The notes beneath the pieces are model-generated. The model was not told the DNA's origin. It saw only the letters and a program-made list of their open reading frames with translations, and made no database searches. The translations under genes and the position numbers were made by a program. Of a stretch of DNA of 64,000 nt, positions 38,228 to 48,371 are shown piece after piece. This DNA is from Paulinella micropora. Taxonomy: Eukaryota > Cercozoa > Imbricatea > Euglyphida > Paulinellidae. The stretch is from positions 134,708 through 198,707 of the forward strand of contig WBZZ01005995.1 in the NCBI GenBank assembly GCA_019918135.1, read 5' to 3'. The stretch's first letter is position 1, and every line of letters starts with the position of its first letter.

Positions 38228-39525
38228 GCTCACTGCCGAGCGCAAAAAGCGGTCCTTTACAAGTGGTGCAATAAAAAACATGGACAGGTGCGTCCAGCCT
38301 CCACAGCAAATACGGGCGATGTCCTGAGCTAGAGTGTAGCAGTCCGTCACCTGTAGTTTTACAAAACTTTGGGCACAAAAAATGAGAACATCCAGTATAT
38401 CATGTTTAGCCAGAGCCTCGTCCAGGCACAGAGAATCAAGCGGCCGCCAAAAGTCCCGGGTCCGTGCTGACACGGCGTCGTCGTGGTCGCCCCAACCGTG
38501 CCGTGGCAGCACGGTGCGGAGCCAAGCTTTCCAGTCGGGCGAGAGCTGAACTCTGTTTGCAAAGCCCACGGTCACGTATTTGTGTAATTTCTTAAGGTAA
38601 GCCTCCCAGCCACACCCTAGCGCGTCTACTGCATACACAGTCCAAAAGTGCCAGCCACCCCGCGGCAGGATCTCTAGGTGCAGTACGTCCCAGGCGCGGG
38701 CGAAGCGCGCGGCCCCGCCAGGGCCCTGCCAACCCGGAAGACACCAAAGCGCTCGAGGGAGTTGCCCCCTACAAGTAGCTAGAAAGTACAGCAGCGCCGC
38801 GTCCGCTACGACCGGGCGCGGGTACTTGACGCGGCACATAGTCGAATCCTCTAGGTCGGTGAACACGACCTTTTGCACCAGCCAACCTGCGCCACTGATG
38901 CTGCGCTTTAGATTTAAAAGGACGTTGGTTGGCTTCTGGTCGAAAGGGAAGAAGCCGCCCATAAGGACCAAACGTTGCAAACATGCCTCCACCGGGGCTA
39001 AGACCTTGAAAGCAAACATCTCCACCGACACTGAACTCTCCACCAGGCTCAGGTCGCAGTTGAAGGCCTCCAGGTGCAGCAGCACCAAGCAATGCTTCTT
39101 GGGGGGCATACTCGGCAGTGTGCCCCCGCTGGCGGCTGGCTTGCAGGTACAGCCCCTGTCTTGGAGCAAAAGCCTCACCGCACCGCCCACTGTTCCAGGC
39201 CGGCAAGCAGCCGCCAGCCGCTTGCCGGCCTTGCAATCCGCTACTGCGGGCAGCTCCGCCGCCCAGGAGGCGGCGGCGCTGGCCTCGAGGACTTGAACCA
39301 GGTAGAGGTTAGGACCGACCCCTAGTTCGTGTAGCCTGCGATAGTATACCCTGTTTCCTCCAGCCCCTGACAATCCCCCGTCAGCTTTAGCACGCGTCCA
39401 TTGTTTTGTTTAAAAACAAAGCCAAAGGTGCCCTGACCAATCAGTGGTAAACCTTCGATAACGTCAATGATTTCCCTAGTGCTTTGCGTGTCTTGGTACA
39501 CAGTCCGGGCGGGAGGTTGCAGCAT
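38225..39525 (-). CDS. Divergent protein kinase split by a G-run frameshift
   Basis: ATG 39525 starts the first frame, which holds a clear glycine loop (LIGQGTFGFVF) and lysine strand (GRVLKLTG) and stops after 67 codons. The rest lies in the next frame from about 39,380: HELGVGPNLYLVQVL (hinge-like), FFPFDQKPTNVLLNL (catalytic loop with D, K and N in place) and VVFTDLEDS (DFG-like). A single extra G in the G5 run at about 39378-39382 would join them into a kinase of about 430 residues. The catalytic residues are kept, so the break may be recent or a base-calling error. The substrate is unknown. Confidence 0.65.
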
Positions 39526-39582
39526 CGGCAGTCGCGCGCAAAAGTGTGTTTTTTAATGTAGCAAAACATGGCACACGGCCGG

Positions 39583-39710
39583 GGGGGAGGGGGGGAAGGG
39601 GGAGGGGAAGAGAGAAGGGGGAAGAGAGAAGGGGAGGGGGGAGGGGAAGGTTTAAGGGACAGGGTGTGAGAGGGGGGGGAGCGGAGAGGGGGGGGGAGGG
39701 GCGGGGAACA
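39583..39710. promoter_or_regulatory. G-rich tract upstream of the kinase
   Basis: Polypurine G-tract with repeated GGGGGAAGAGAGAAGGGG units, upstream of ATG 39525. It overlaps the 3' end of the small gene at 39652, whose Pro-rich tail is encoded by it. Confidence 0.4.
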
Positions 39711-39912
39711 AAAGCTCCTCCGCGACACGGACGAATTGGGTGAGCAGAGCACGGCGGTGTTGGGGGTCGCGGTAATGTGTACGGCAGAGATAGCAGGCGA
39801 CGTGGGGTAGGTAACCGTCGGGCGTGTCACACAAGAAGTCTGCTTCTACTTTCTTGCCCTGCGGCATAAGCACTTCTCCTTTTTCCCAATAGTTGAGCAA
39901 AGAATCGAACAT
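39652..39912 (-). CDS. Small protein with C-x2-C-x2-H motif
   Basis: ATG 39912 gives 86 residues: MFDSLLNYWEKGEVLMPQGK..., then VACYLCRTHYRD (C-x2-C-x2-H), then a helix. The last 18 residues are Pro-rich because the frame enters the G-tract, so the functional end may be shorter. It lies 10 bp after the stop of the gene at 39922. Confidence 0.45.
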   Translation of the reverse strand: MFDSLLNYWEKGEVLMPQGKKVEADFLCDTPDGYLPHVACYLCRTHYRDPQHRRALLTQFVRVAEELLFPAPPPPSPLPPLSHPVP

Positions 39913-39921
39913 GGGAGGTTT

Positions 39922-41583
39922 TTAATTGACCTCGAGCTCCTGCCGAGGCTGCAAGAACAGGTGCTGCACAGGGTAATCCCCTGCTAGGCACGAGGCGGGC
40001 AACAGCATGGTAGCCTCGCAGGAGGCTACCAGGCACCGAGCTACACACAGGCTCGATAAGTAGAGCGAAGCGTACGTGTCCGAGTGCTGTTCCAAGTTGC
40101 TGAAGAGGTCCTGGTTCATCACGTCGCGGCACGCCTTGCGCAGCGACACAAACGGCGCTCCTAATGCTAACTCGTACTGGCGCAGCCAAGCCATCGCCTG
40201 TTGGGCGTCGTCAGCCCGAACAGCCGCAATCTGGGCAGCCAGATTGCGATACCAGTGGTGCCTTCTCTCGGCCAGGGGCAGGGACTCCAGCCCCTGGACC
40301 GGCATCACGGGCTTCGCTGCCCAGCCCCGAGGCTCTCCGGCCCCAGAGGCAAAGGGCGAGGCGGCCTCCCGATCCTTTTCTTCGCTCGTGGCTTCTCGCC
40401 ACGCGAGAAGGGTCGGGAGTTTTTCCGGCGGGTAGGGCACCCCGTTGTAGAAAAGCTCTAGCTGGCAAGCGTGCGCTAGCGCCACGTGCGGCGCCGCGGG
40501 GGCGGTCTGGATCTGGGCGCCGCCCCTTAGACGATCGCGCGTGGGCGAGGCATAACAACGCGTGGCGTACGCGGCCAGATCCCTGAGCACGTGGATGTGT
40601 TTTCCGCTCTGGGGCAGTTCCGCCCTGGCGAGCTTGCAATACTGCGACCCGTACTGCTTGTCCTGCAACCATTTAGCAAACGCTCGCCATGACTTGTTCA
40701 TTCCTTGCACGTCGACAGCAGGAGCTTGGCCAGTATGACCGTGGACGGTATGCTCGACCTGCCGGTGCAGCGCCGTGTAGTGCAGCCGCGAGCCATACAC
40801 TGTGGGGTTCTCGAGGTGCCCCCCCAGGCGCCTGAATTGTGACAGAAACACTGTCACGATCTCGTGCTCTTCTTCGCTTGCGGGCGGGGCGTGCTTCCTC
40901 CTTGCATCTTGCAGATTGTCCAGGTGCGCACGGCACGCGTTCTCCTGGCGCTCACTCGCTTGCAGCAGATCCGCCAACATGCTGTTCAGGCTTATCAGCG
41001 CTAGTGATCTGCTGGGGGGGCGCGAGCAAGCTATGTCGTCCAGCAATACAGTGCCGGCCGGCTCGTGGTAGTTGAAGAACTGACTCCGGTGATAGCGACC
41101 AGCTGCACCACGCCCCGGCGGGACGTGGTAGTCGCACCACACTTGCCGGGGGGCTGTTTCGTCGTCGTCTAACAGCAGGTCCACAGCTACATTGCGGCAG
41201 CCTGGCTTTTGACACGCAAAGGCAGCGTAGACGGAGGGCTGCCCCCGGAGCCCGTACGGCGCTGCGCTTACCTGCCGCAGACGCCTAACGTAGAAATCCC
41301 GTTCGTGCAGGACTGCACGTACGTGCAGTAGGTCGTGCGGGCTCAGGCCCAGGATCTTCTGTACGGCGGGGGGCGGGTCGGACAGCTTTTTTCGCACGTC
41401 GTCGGGCACCACGTCCAGAACGCCCCACGTGGGCGAGGCGCCCTTGTTCTCTGGCACGCACAAATTCCGGGAAGTGCCCAAGCAGGCAGCGCGGAAATAT
41501 CGCCACGTGTAGCAGTAGCGAGCCTGCACGGGGGCGGCCCGTGCCGCGCGCAAGGAGCGTTTGCCCTCCAAATCGGGCGACAT
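39922..41583 (-). CDS. Hypothetical protein with Cys/His unit, 5' end at the element junction
   Basis: I chose ATG 41583 (MSPDLEGKRSLRAAR), 553 residues; the frame stays open to the junction at about 41,642, so an N-terminal part may have been lost. A CQKPGCRN...WCDYH unit (about 130-160) resembles the Cys/His spacing of the 31385 and 39652 proteins. A helical C-terminal domain follows. I recognise no family. Directly upstream the GC-rich sequence ends and the inverted Gag fragment begins. Confidence 0.55.
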   Translation of the reverse strand: MSPDLEGKRSLRAARAAPVQARYCYTWRYFRAACLGTSRNLCVPENKGASPTWGVLDVVPDDVRKKLSDPPPAVQKILGLSPHDLLHVRAVLHERDFYVRRLRQVSAAPYGLRGQPSVYAAFACQKPGCRNVAVDLLLDDDETAPRQVWCDYHVPPGRGAAGRYHRSQFFNYHEPAGTVLLDDIACSRPPSRSLALISLNSMLADLLQASERQENACRAHLDNLQDARRKHAPPASEEEHEIVTVFLSQFRRLGGHLENPTVYGSRLHYTALHRQVEHTVHGHTGQAPAVDVQGMNKSWRAFAKWLQDKQYGSQYCKLARAELPQSGKHIHVLRDLAAYATRCYASPTRDRLRGGAQIQTAPAAPHVALAHACQLELFYNGVPYPPEKLPTLLAWREATSEEKDREAASPFASGAGEPRGWAAKPVMPVQGLESLPLAERRHHWYRNLAAQIAAVRADDAQQAMAWLRQYELALGAPFVSLRKACRDVMNQDLFSNLEQHSDTYASLYLSSLCVARCLVASCEATMLLPASCLAGDYPVQHLFLQPRQELEVN

Positions 41584-41642
41584 ACAGTTCCAGGTGCGCG
41601 GCCATTGCGGATCCTTGTCTCCGCCTACCGGCAAGGGCTGTG

Positions 41643-42412
41643 CCACTCGAGTTTGCCGAACCCAGATTGGTCTTCATTTTTGTTACATCGACTGCCTCCT
41701 GACCAGTCGCGAGGAATCTGGTCGTTGCTCTTGGGTTTGTGTACTGGAGGTAACCCTCACATCGTGGGCCGTATGTACGTTCCCAAATCAGGGTTTGAGT
41801 GTACACCCCAAAGATAGCATCGAGTAATTCAAGGTGGGTGTGTGTGTCCCCAAACTTGATATGCTGTATCTTCTTTCTCTCTTCTGGATCAGAGACCAGT
41901 TTGCCGAGGAGCTGTGCTGTGTTTGATAATAGGATATAGACATCCCTTTTAGCACGACTTTTCTCTCTTCTTTGATCCTGAGGGATCCACACATAGGTAT
42001 CCTTCTCTACCCCCATCTTGTTATCAAACTCTTTTTTAGTGAGGTCATAGTGGTCTTGCACCCACTGTTGTTCCTCCACTGTGATCTCCTCTCCATCACT
42101 ATGAATCAAGTCGATCATTTTTCGTCCTCCTCCTCCCGTGTAGGCAGGTGGTAAGGGATTACCATATGCTCCTCCTCCTCCCGTCTCTTCTTGTTCAAAT
42201 CCTCCATCTTCGTCTCCTCCATATCTTCCTTCATCATCCCAGCCCTCTTCTACTCCTCCTCCTACTCCTTCATCTCCTCCTCCTCCTTCATTCAATCCTC
42301 CTCCTCCTCCTTCATTCAATCCTCTTCCTCCTCCTCCTCCTCCTGCTTCTTCTTCTTCTCTTCTTTGATCTGCCTCCGAGAATTCACTCACTTCGGCGGT
42401 CTCTGTCGACAT
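41643..42412 (-). pseudogene. 5' fragment of the Gag-like gene
   Basis: From ATG 42412 it encodes the same MSTETAEVSEFSEADQRREEE start as the intact ORF at 59487 and follows it for 255 codons with a handful of substitutions (for example Arg for Lys in SRAK-DVYILL). After SANSSG the reading enters GC-rich sequence and is not homologous. Confidence 0.75.
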
Positions 42413-43435
42413 GATGTCGTAGTAGTGATCAACAGGAGGACAGTGTCAGCTCCTATGTTTGGTTTTTGTTCGTTTGTGTTCTGTTCCTCCTTCAGTCGAT
42501 TGACTAGTGAAGAGAGAAACTAATAGAGAGGGTAGGATAAGATTCCCTGTCCTCTATGAAACACTGTTTGTATGTTTGTTTTTGTTTGAGAAAAATAGTC
42601 TTTGAGACTTTCTCCGATTTCTTGTTCTCCTTACTCAGATTACTTTCTCCTCCTTCTTTTCTATATTGTATCTAGTATGAGGCACTTGGACCTACACACA
42701 GATAGTAATAGAGAAGCTAGAAAAGCTCTCCTTGAGAAGTCGACAGTCGGTCGGATAGGTTCTCAGACCTACCTTTAGAAAACGATTAGAAATTTGCAAA
42801 AATACTCTGACGTATGTGTGAGATAATGCAAATAAATGCACAAACTAGAAGGGTAGAGTGTTGTGCTCCTGTCCCTATGCTTGTTTGTGTTTTGTGTGTG
42901 TTCCTTCACTCTTCTGTCCACCTCCTTCTTCTTGGTCTCTGTGTGAGAACAGCAAGAACGACAGAGAGTTTGTATCTGATGTCTCCTTGTCAGCACACAG
43001 ATACTGATTGGGCTAGAGGGTACGAGACGCCTGCTTGAGACCAATCAAATTATTTGTTTTGTGAAAGAATTATGAGGGAGCTGTGTTGGAGTATTTGTTT
43101 TCGTCTGACGTCCCCGTGTGAGACAGGTCAGTGAAAATTCACTCTGTTGCCTGTGTGGCAAAGCAGAAAGAAATCACCCTAGTGATGTGGACTCCAAATG
43201 TAATGCCCCCAACGATAGCTCGTAAAAAGTTGGTAATACAACCAAACACAGTCCTCAAGAATGAGAATGATGTCTCGTTGTATTAGCTCAGTGAAGCCAA
43301 AAAGGAAAACGGCAACAGACCAGGAATAAAATGGCATCAGGTCCAATCCGGACAAATAATACTGAAAAACAAGCTGGTGCACCTGTCACCAGGAAAAGGT
43401 ACTTTTTACCTGCTATCAGGGGGGTGATGCCTACA
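41643..43435 (-). mobile_element. Inverted, truncated copy of an LTR-retrotransposon-like element
   Basis: This 1.79-kb segment matches 58468-60256 in inverted orientation with roughly 1% differences and a 4-bp length difference. It starts (minus strand) at TGTAGGCATCACC next to the PLV polymerase remnant, has about 1 kb of non-coding LTR-like sequence, and is cut inside the Gag-like ORF at GAGTGG. Only 5' sequence is present, so no second LTR or target duplication can be seen. Confidence 0.7.
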
Positions 43436-43444
43436 GATGCAAAA

Positions 43445-45058
43445 TCCTAAAAGGAGACTTCGACCACGACAGGGCGAAGAGATGGGAGGATATGGACGAT
43501 AAGACTAGGCAGGACTGTTTGGCTTATCTTAAAAACGATGCTATGGGTTTGAAGGAATTATATGATAAGTTAAACACGACAATATTTACAGCTCACAAAG
43601 TAAATCTAACTTCATACATTTCAACTTCAAGTCTCGCTTTTAACATATGGAAAAATATGTAGACTGCAAATACGAGGTGAGACTTCCAACGGTGGAGCAG
43701 GAAAGAGCATTTAGAAAAGCCATTATCGGCGGAAGGACTTACCCATCTAAGAGGAGGTTCATTTCTAAGCAGTACACAAGATATTTGAAAAAACAGATTA
43801 CTTTTGACGAAATAATTGACTACCTCGTAGATGCGGATGTTGTATCTTTGTATCCAACCGCGATGTTATTAGCTTTTATGGTGGGCGATATAGTGGAAAC
43901 AATCGGTCCATTTGACCCGCGAAACCTTCAAATCTGTATTTATAACCTCGACTACGTCTCACCCAAAAACATATTACATTCGCGAATCGGACAGAGAGAC
44001 AGAATGGGCTCTCTTAAATGGTGACTAGAAAATATGAAGGACCAATGGCTGACGAGTGCAGATATTGAGGATATGGTAGCCGAAGGTTATGAAGTCCGCA
44101 TTCATAAAGGATACTACACTGTAAAATCTGAATGTGTTTTCAAACAATACATAGACGATATGTTTAAGGCGAAGGAAAATGCGGAGAAAGGTAGCCCGCA
44201 ATATCTGCTCGCCAAGCTGTTTATGAATAGTCGATACGGTAAGATGATACAGAGACCGATACCTTCAATAACTACATATATACAAACTAACGAAGAATAC
44301 TGGAAATTCTGGAATAGTAATCAAATAACTGACATTGTTAAATTTACGGATAAAGAAGGAAAAGATTTATGGCACATATCGGGCTTACCTCGCAATCCAA
44401 TCTTATTAGAGAGTATCATAACAAAGCATTCACACTACGGGGCATTCATACTAGCATATAGCAGACGAATTATGTTCAACTATTATTAAGGAAGCCAACC
44501 CAAACAGAAGCATTGAAAATGATTTCTACTACACAGACACTGATAGCCTCCAAATCCACGCGAGATGTGCTAGATATATCAAGAATATGGGTAATAAGAA
44601 ACTCGGCTGTATAGGGGACGACTTAGGCGATGGTTGTAAAATTATAAAAGGTGTGTGGATAGCACCAAAACTATATATGTTAGAATTTACAACGAAGGAT
44701 GCCTTTACGGAAGGAATGACTAAGAACGACTTAAAGCATATTTCAAAAGGAGTTAAAATAGTGTCTGAAAATGGAGTTAAAAGATATTTCCATTTTAGGG
44801 GTAAAGGCTTAGATACTAATCAGCTAAACTATGATACATTTGATAAGATGGACAAAGGCGGGTCGGTCGAAAATGTAAAGGATTTCCAAATGAAAAAAAT
44901 ATATATTGATAGAAACAGCAAACAACAACAGGTCCCACATTTTAGCATTTTACATATGACGAATGTAAAAAAACAAGTTAATGAGAATAAGTGGGCGGGT
45001 CGTGAGTTTATCAATGATAATGACAGCATCCCGCTCGGCTTTCACATTCGCGGTTGAA
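43445..45058 (+). pseudogene. polB: DNA polymerase B remnant (protein-primed type), 5'-truncated
   Basis: Starting in mid-gene, it shows an exonuclease III-like segment (CLAYLKNDAMGLKELYD), motif A (DYLVDADVVSLYPTAML), motif B (KLFMNSRYGKMIQRP) and motif C (YYTDTDSLQIH) in order. Lesions are a frameshift near 43655 in an A-run, an in-frame TGA at 44022-44024, and a frameshift near 44487. The exonuclease I/II part and any upstream domain are absent at the retroelement border. In PLVs this enzyme replicates the element; here it cannot be active. Confidence 0.85.
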
Positions 45059-45746
45059 TTATAAATAAAAATCTTTGGCTCCTTTACCTTTGAAACTTCT
45101 AATAGTATGAATTCCTTTTTTTGGCTTTACTAACTTAGTATTTACAGCAGTCGCTCCTAACAATAATACAGGGTCAAATGCGGTTTGGTAGTTAGTGGTC
45201 AGCTTCGCAGTCTTCGCCCTTTTACCTTTCGGGTTTACCTTTATAGCAACTCGGTCAATCACTCCTTCAATGAGGTCTTTCGTGCTACTACCTTTATTGT
45301 ATGTGGTCGCCTTTACACCAGTTTGTCGGCTTAAATCTTTCGCTATCGTTCCTCCAAGGCTGTGCCCAGTCAGCTCTACATTATCCTTACCATATTTTTT
45401 ATGACTTCATTAACCAGCTTCTGCTCTTCTTTATATCTCGGAGTTCTTTTCAATACTCCCTTTACTAATGCGACATCGGTTAATATGTCCCTTTGTCTAC
45501 GGAGCCTCTAAATGCTACAATCGCCTTACCATCTTCTTCATATACGGTTGGTTTTTCTTTGCTAGCGACTGGTTTCCATCCATTAGCACCTTTTCTATCT
45601 GACCGCGACAAATAGACATCCTCCGACAACTCCGCACTGCCCCCCTTTTGTTTCCTGTATGCCTTACCAGCTTTTTTCAATGCCTTTCCATAGCTTATTT
45701 TGTGTTTGACGGAGTAAGCCTTTACGAATTTAATCCACTCAGCCAT
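45059..45746 (-). pseudogene. PLV lipase, two frameshifts
   Basis: ATG 45746 starts MAEWIKFVKAYSVKHK; AIVAFRGSVDKG matches the oxyanion strand of class 3 lipases. The frame shifts at about 45485, and again at an A-run near 45390, after which the nucleophile elbow LTGHSLGGTIAKDL appears. Joined, the protein would be about 228 residues. PLV and virophage lipases are thought to help capsid entry or exit (inference). Convergent with the polymerase remnant. Confidence 0.75.
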
Positions 45747-45798
45747 CCTATATTAATTATTTAATTTTTTTTTCCTGCCAACTATATACCCCCCTACT

Positions 45799-46074
45799 AT
45801 GTCCACCCTCACTAGACTGTGCGAGAAGTTCCAACAACTTTCCATCGAAAGTGAAAAAAAAATCCTTCTCGTTGGAAGATGTTCAAAAGGTAATACACGA
45901 CGAAATAAAAGCGATTGAAGAAATGAGAAATGCTCAACCAAACTTGTTTCATTTCGGGAAATACAAAGGCAAAAAATAGAAGACATCGCAAAGATTGACA
46001 AGCCATACATAGAATGGTTAGTTCGTCAGCCTTGGGTCCAAAATAAAGACGAATTGAAAAAGTATTTACCGTAA
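45799..46074 (+). pseudogene. Small protein with exonuclease-X C-terminal-like motif, frameshifted
   Basis: ATG 45799 (MSTLTRLCEKFQQL) shifts frame in an A9 run near 45855 and again at an A6 run near 45975. The parts read FHFGKYKGKK then IEDIAKIDKPYIEWLV, the usual FGKYKGKxLxDI...DPxYLxWL pattern found at the C-terminus of exonuclease X and in stand-alone small proteins. About 90 residues when joined. Its role is unknown. Confidence 0.6.
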
Positions 46075-46413
46075 GAGATACATTTTATCGCTAATATTGA
46101 TTTCTTTTTTTATAATTCGCAGTATTGCTTTCTGTTTGTGAAAGTCGCTAAAATTGGTGAAGTGTGGTTCCTTCAAAAGGTTATCTTCAACTTCTACTTC
46201 TCTATTAACTTCAAGGTATTGTTGAAGGATGTCTTTGAATTGTATGATGTCGAAGTGGTGGTCTACGTGGACATCAACCCGCTCATGTATATCACCACTT
46301 ATTTCACATATATAACGAGGTTCAACCAATACATCAATAGCCACAATATCAAGATATTCTTGTATTTGCGGTCTTATCGTATTCCTGCTCGCTTCTTTTA
46401 TCACTCTCGCCAT
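46066..46413 (-). CDS. Hypothetical PLV protein
   Basis: 115 residues from ATG 46413 (MARVIKEASRNTIRPQIQEYL). Alternating hydrophobic and charged residues with HVDHHFDIIQFKDILQQY in the middle; no recognised family. It overlaps the 3' end of the preceding convergent gene by 9 bp. The frame is intact, unlike most neighbours. Confidence 0.5.
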   Translation of the reverse strand: MARVIKEASRNTIRPQIQEYLDIVAIDVLVEPRYICEISGDIHERVDVHVDHHFDIIQFKDILQQYLEVNREVEVEDNLLKEPHFTNFSDFHKQKAILRIIKKEINISDKMYLLR

Positions 46414-46426
46414 TTTTTAAAATTTG

Positions 46427-46699
46427 CTACCCTATAAGGTCAACACAACAATTCCACGAAAACGGCTTACCATTTACACGAAAGTGTTTTCTCCCCGTCG
46501 TCAAATTACTTTCAACATCAATGATACCATCTTTTAGACAAGGGTGATTGGTTATTAGGTCTCGCACGAAATTGCTATCTTCTGGGTTCAGTCTTTCTCC
46601 ATCATTATATTTGCTTATCATTCTTCTTATGTGGGATTTGATAGATGCTTTTGTTAGAAACCGCCTACCTCCAACGATGTACAACTTGCGACGATACAT
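46427..46699 (-). CDS. DUF3223-like protein
   Basis: 90 residues from ATG 46699. The segment RLNPEDSNFVRDLITNHPCLKDG, split as NPEDSNFVRDLI and NHP, with a later FRVNGKPFSWNC matches the DUF3223/DCL pattern, which occurs in plant plastid proteins, RNA polymerase subunits and several viruses. Intact frame. The function in viruses is not known. Confidence 0.6.
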   Translation of the reverse strand: MYRRKLYIVGGRRFLTKASIKSHIRRMISKYNDGERLNPEDSNFVRDLITNHPCLKDGIIDVESNLTTGRKHFRVNGKPFSWNCCVDLIG

Positions 46700-46754
46700 A
46701 TTACTATATTATTATATTAGAAAAAATTATTACAAAAATAATTATATATTCACA

Positions 46755-47736
46755 TCATTGGTCTTCTAAGAAATTAACGATAACACTCACATTTCCTCCA
46801 TTATTAACAGTGGATACAGACTTTTGTAAAAATGTTAGATTTTCACCAGGAGAAAGTTGTATGTCGTAAGTTCGCAGGTCAATAAGCTGGCTTGAAGTAG
46901 AATTAACATACAGTTTAAATTACGTCTGTTATAGTGGCACCACCAAGGGCAGTCGCAGCGGTATCCTTTGATACGATTGAAGTTTTGGTATCAATATCCG
47001 CAAAGTTCTCGCCAGTAAGTGCCGCAGTCGTTTTCACAATCCGCACTATATTAACTTTGCTGTCTTCGTTGCTTGAACTAGTAGATAGCCGTTTGCCGTA
47101 TTCACTACCCGAGCCATCGTAGATAACAGAGCCAAACGGGATTTCATTCGCCGTGTATATTTCTTGGAGCACGTGATTATCACCTTCGCCGACTAAATCT
47201 GACTGTAAATATAAAGTTTTTTCGCCAGTCAAGATTATGACGTTTGGAGACCTAATGGTATTATTAGCAAAGAAATATGTTGAGTCGCGGTCAAAACCCA
47301 TTACTTCGTGAATACGTGTTTCGGTGTCAAATATAAACCGCGGTTGAATTCCTCCATTGTTCGCTACTGTAAATAATAGCTTGCCGTCTTCTGGGTCTGT
47401 GTTTGTGTTGTTGCTCGTAACGGTGTATGTGTAGTTGTTGGGGCTGTCTGCCGTTAGCACCTCAGCCAGTTTATTTTTTAAGTTGTTCATCGTGTAGTTG
47501 CCCTCGGGTATCGTAATCAGAGCCTCAAATCCATCTTCACTCAGAGTAAAAGTGTTATAAGGACTTGCCACAGAGTAATACGACTTCGGCACATAGATAT
47601 GTAAAATTTTACAGTGTGTTGGGTTGTCTAGCGATTTCATATCAATGGAGTGAGTGAAATCACTGTCCGTGCCGTTTATCCTATTTTTGCTGTTGACATA
47701 GTAAATGTTGCTACTTCGCCCGCCTCTATACTCCAT
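46755..47736 (-). pseudogene. PLV jelly-roll capsid protein (minor capsid/penton type), frameshifted near its C-terminus
   Basis: ATG 47736 opens MEYRGGRSSNIYYVNSKNR; the GTDSDFTHSI and YVPKSYYSV blocks and IPEGNYTMNNLKNKL are typical of PLV capsid proteins of the penton/minor type. The frame stops at 46915, but a one-base shift in the AATTTAAA stretch there reads on (LYVNSTSSQLIDLRTYDIQL) to a stop at 46755, about 325 residues in all. It could instead be the major capsid protein of this lineage; I see no second candidate. Confidence 0.6.
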
Positions 47737-47742
47737 AGTATA

Positions 47743-48314
47743 TTAATGGATAAATAATTTTTGGATGTCAGATATGTCATATAAGTTATTTATGTGATTT
47801 TTTGATTTGAAATGTATTTCTTTTACAGATGGAAGGTCTGATACATTTCCACCACATTCACACTCAAATCTCTTTTGAAGTTTATATTCTCTATGTTTTC
47901 TTAAAAGGTTTTCTTTATTATTTTGTAATATTTTTTCCAATTGTTTGATCTGCGAACTTTTGTGTCTTTTCTGTATTGAATTAAATATTCTTTTTTCTCA
48001 TCAGTCCAATCTTTTTTGGTTCTTCCTGCCACACATCTATTTACACATTCCATATTTCTTATATGTTCTCCCTCTCGTTTTTCCAACTCTATTTTGCTTT
48101 CGCACTATAATTCTATCAATTCAATATACGCATCATCATATTCTAAAATTTTAAACGAAGTAGTATAGTTCTTTTTATTTTCTTGAAATTGTTTCATATC
48201 ATATCTATGTTTAGCCATTCTCATTGCCAATGTTTGAGTTGTTGAACCAATATAAATTTCATTTGTCTGGTGAGACCTGATAGCATAAATCTTTCCTTGT
48301 TTGTAGTTGGGCAT
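47743..48314 (-). pseudogene. GIY-YIG endonuclease-like gene with TAG and frameshift
   Basis: ATG 48314 starts MPNYKQGKIYAIRSHQTNEIYIGSTTQTL; GKIYAI and EIYIGS are the GIY and YIG strands, followed by AMRMAKHR. An in-frame TAG at 48105-48107 interrupts it, and the reading resumes (CESKIELEKREGEHIR...VNRCVAGRTKKDW). A frameshift near 47905-47940 leads to a C-terminal ECECGG zinc segment. This architecture (GIY-YIG, Lys/Glu-rich repeats, Cys cluster) is known from giant viruses and virophages. Confidence 0.75.
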
Positions 48315-48371
48315 ATTCTTTTATATTCTTTTATATTCTTTTTTCTTTAATACATAATTCATATATATGTG

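Noticed and set aside
42413..42780. ORFs rich in Leu/Ser on the strand opposite the Gag start
   Set aside because: They are the antisense of the GGA/GAA-rich Gly-Glu repeat of the Gag-like gene.
43329..43450. ORF starting MASGPIRTN at both PLV borders
   Set aside because: It lies mostly in the repeated arm, runs antisense to the element and differs after the border on each side; probably chance.
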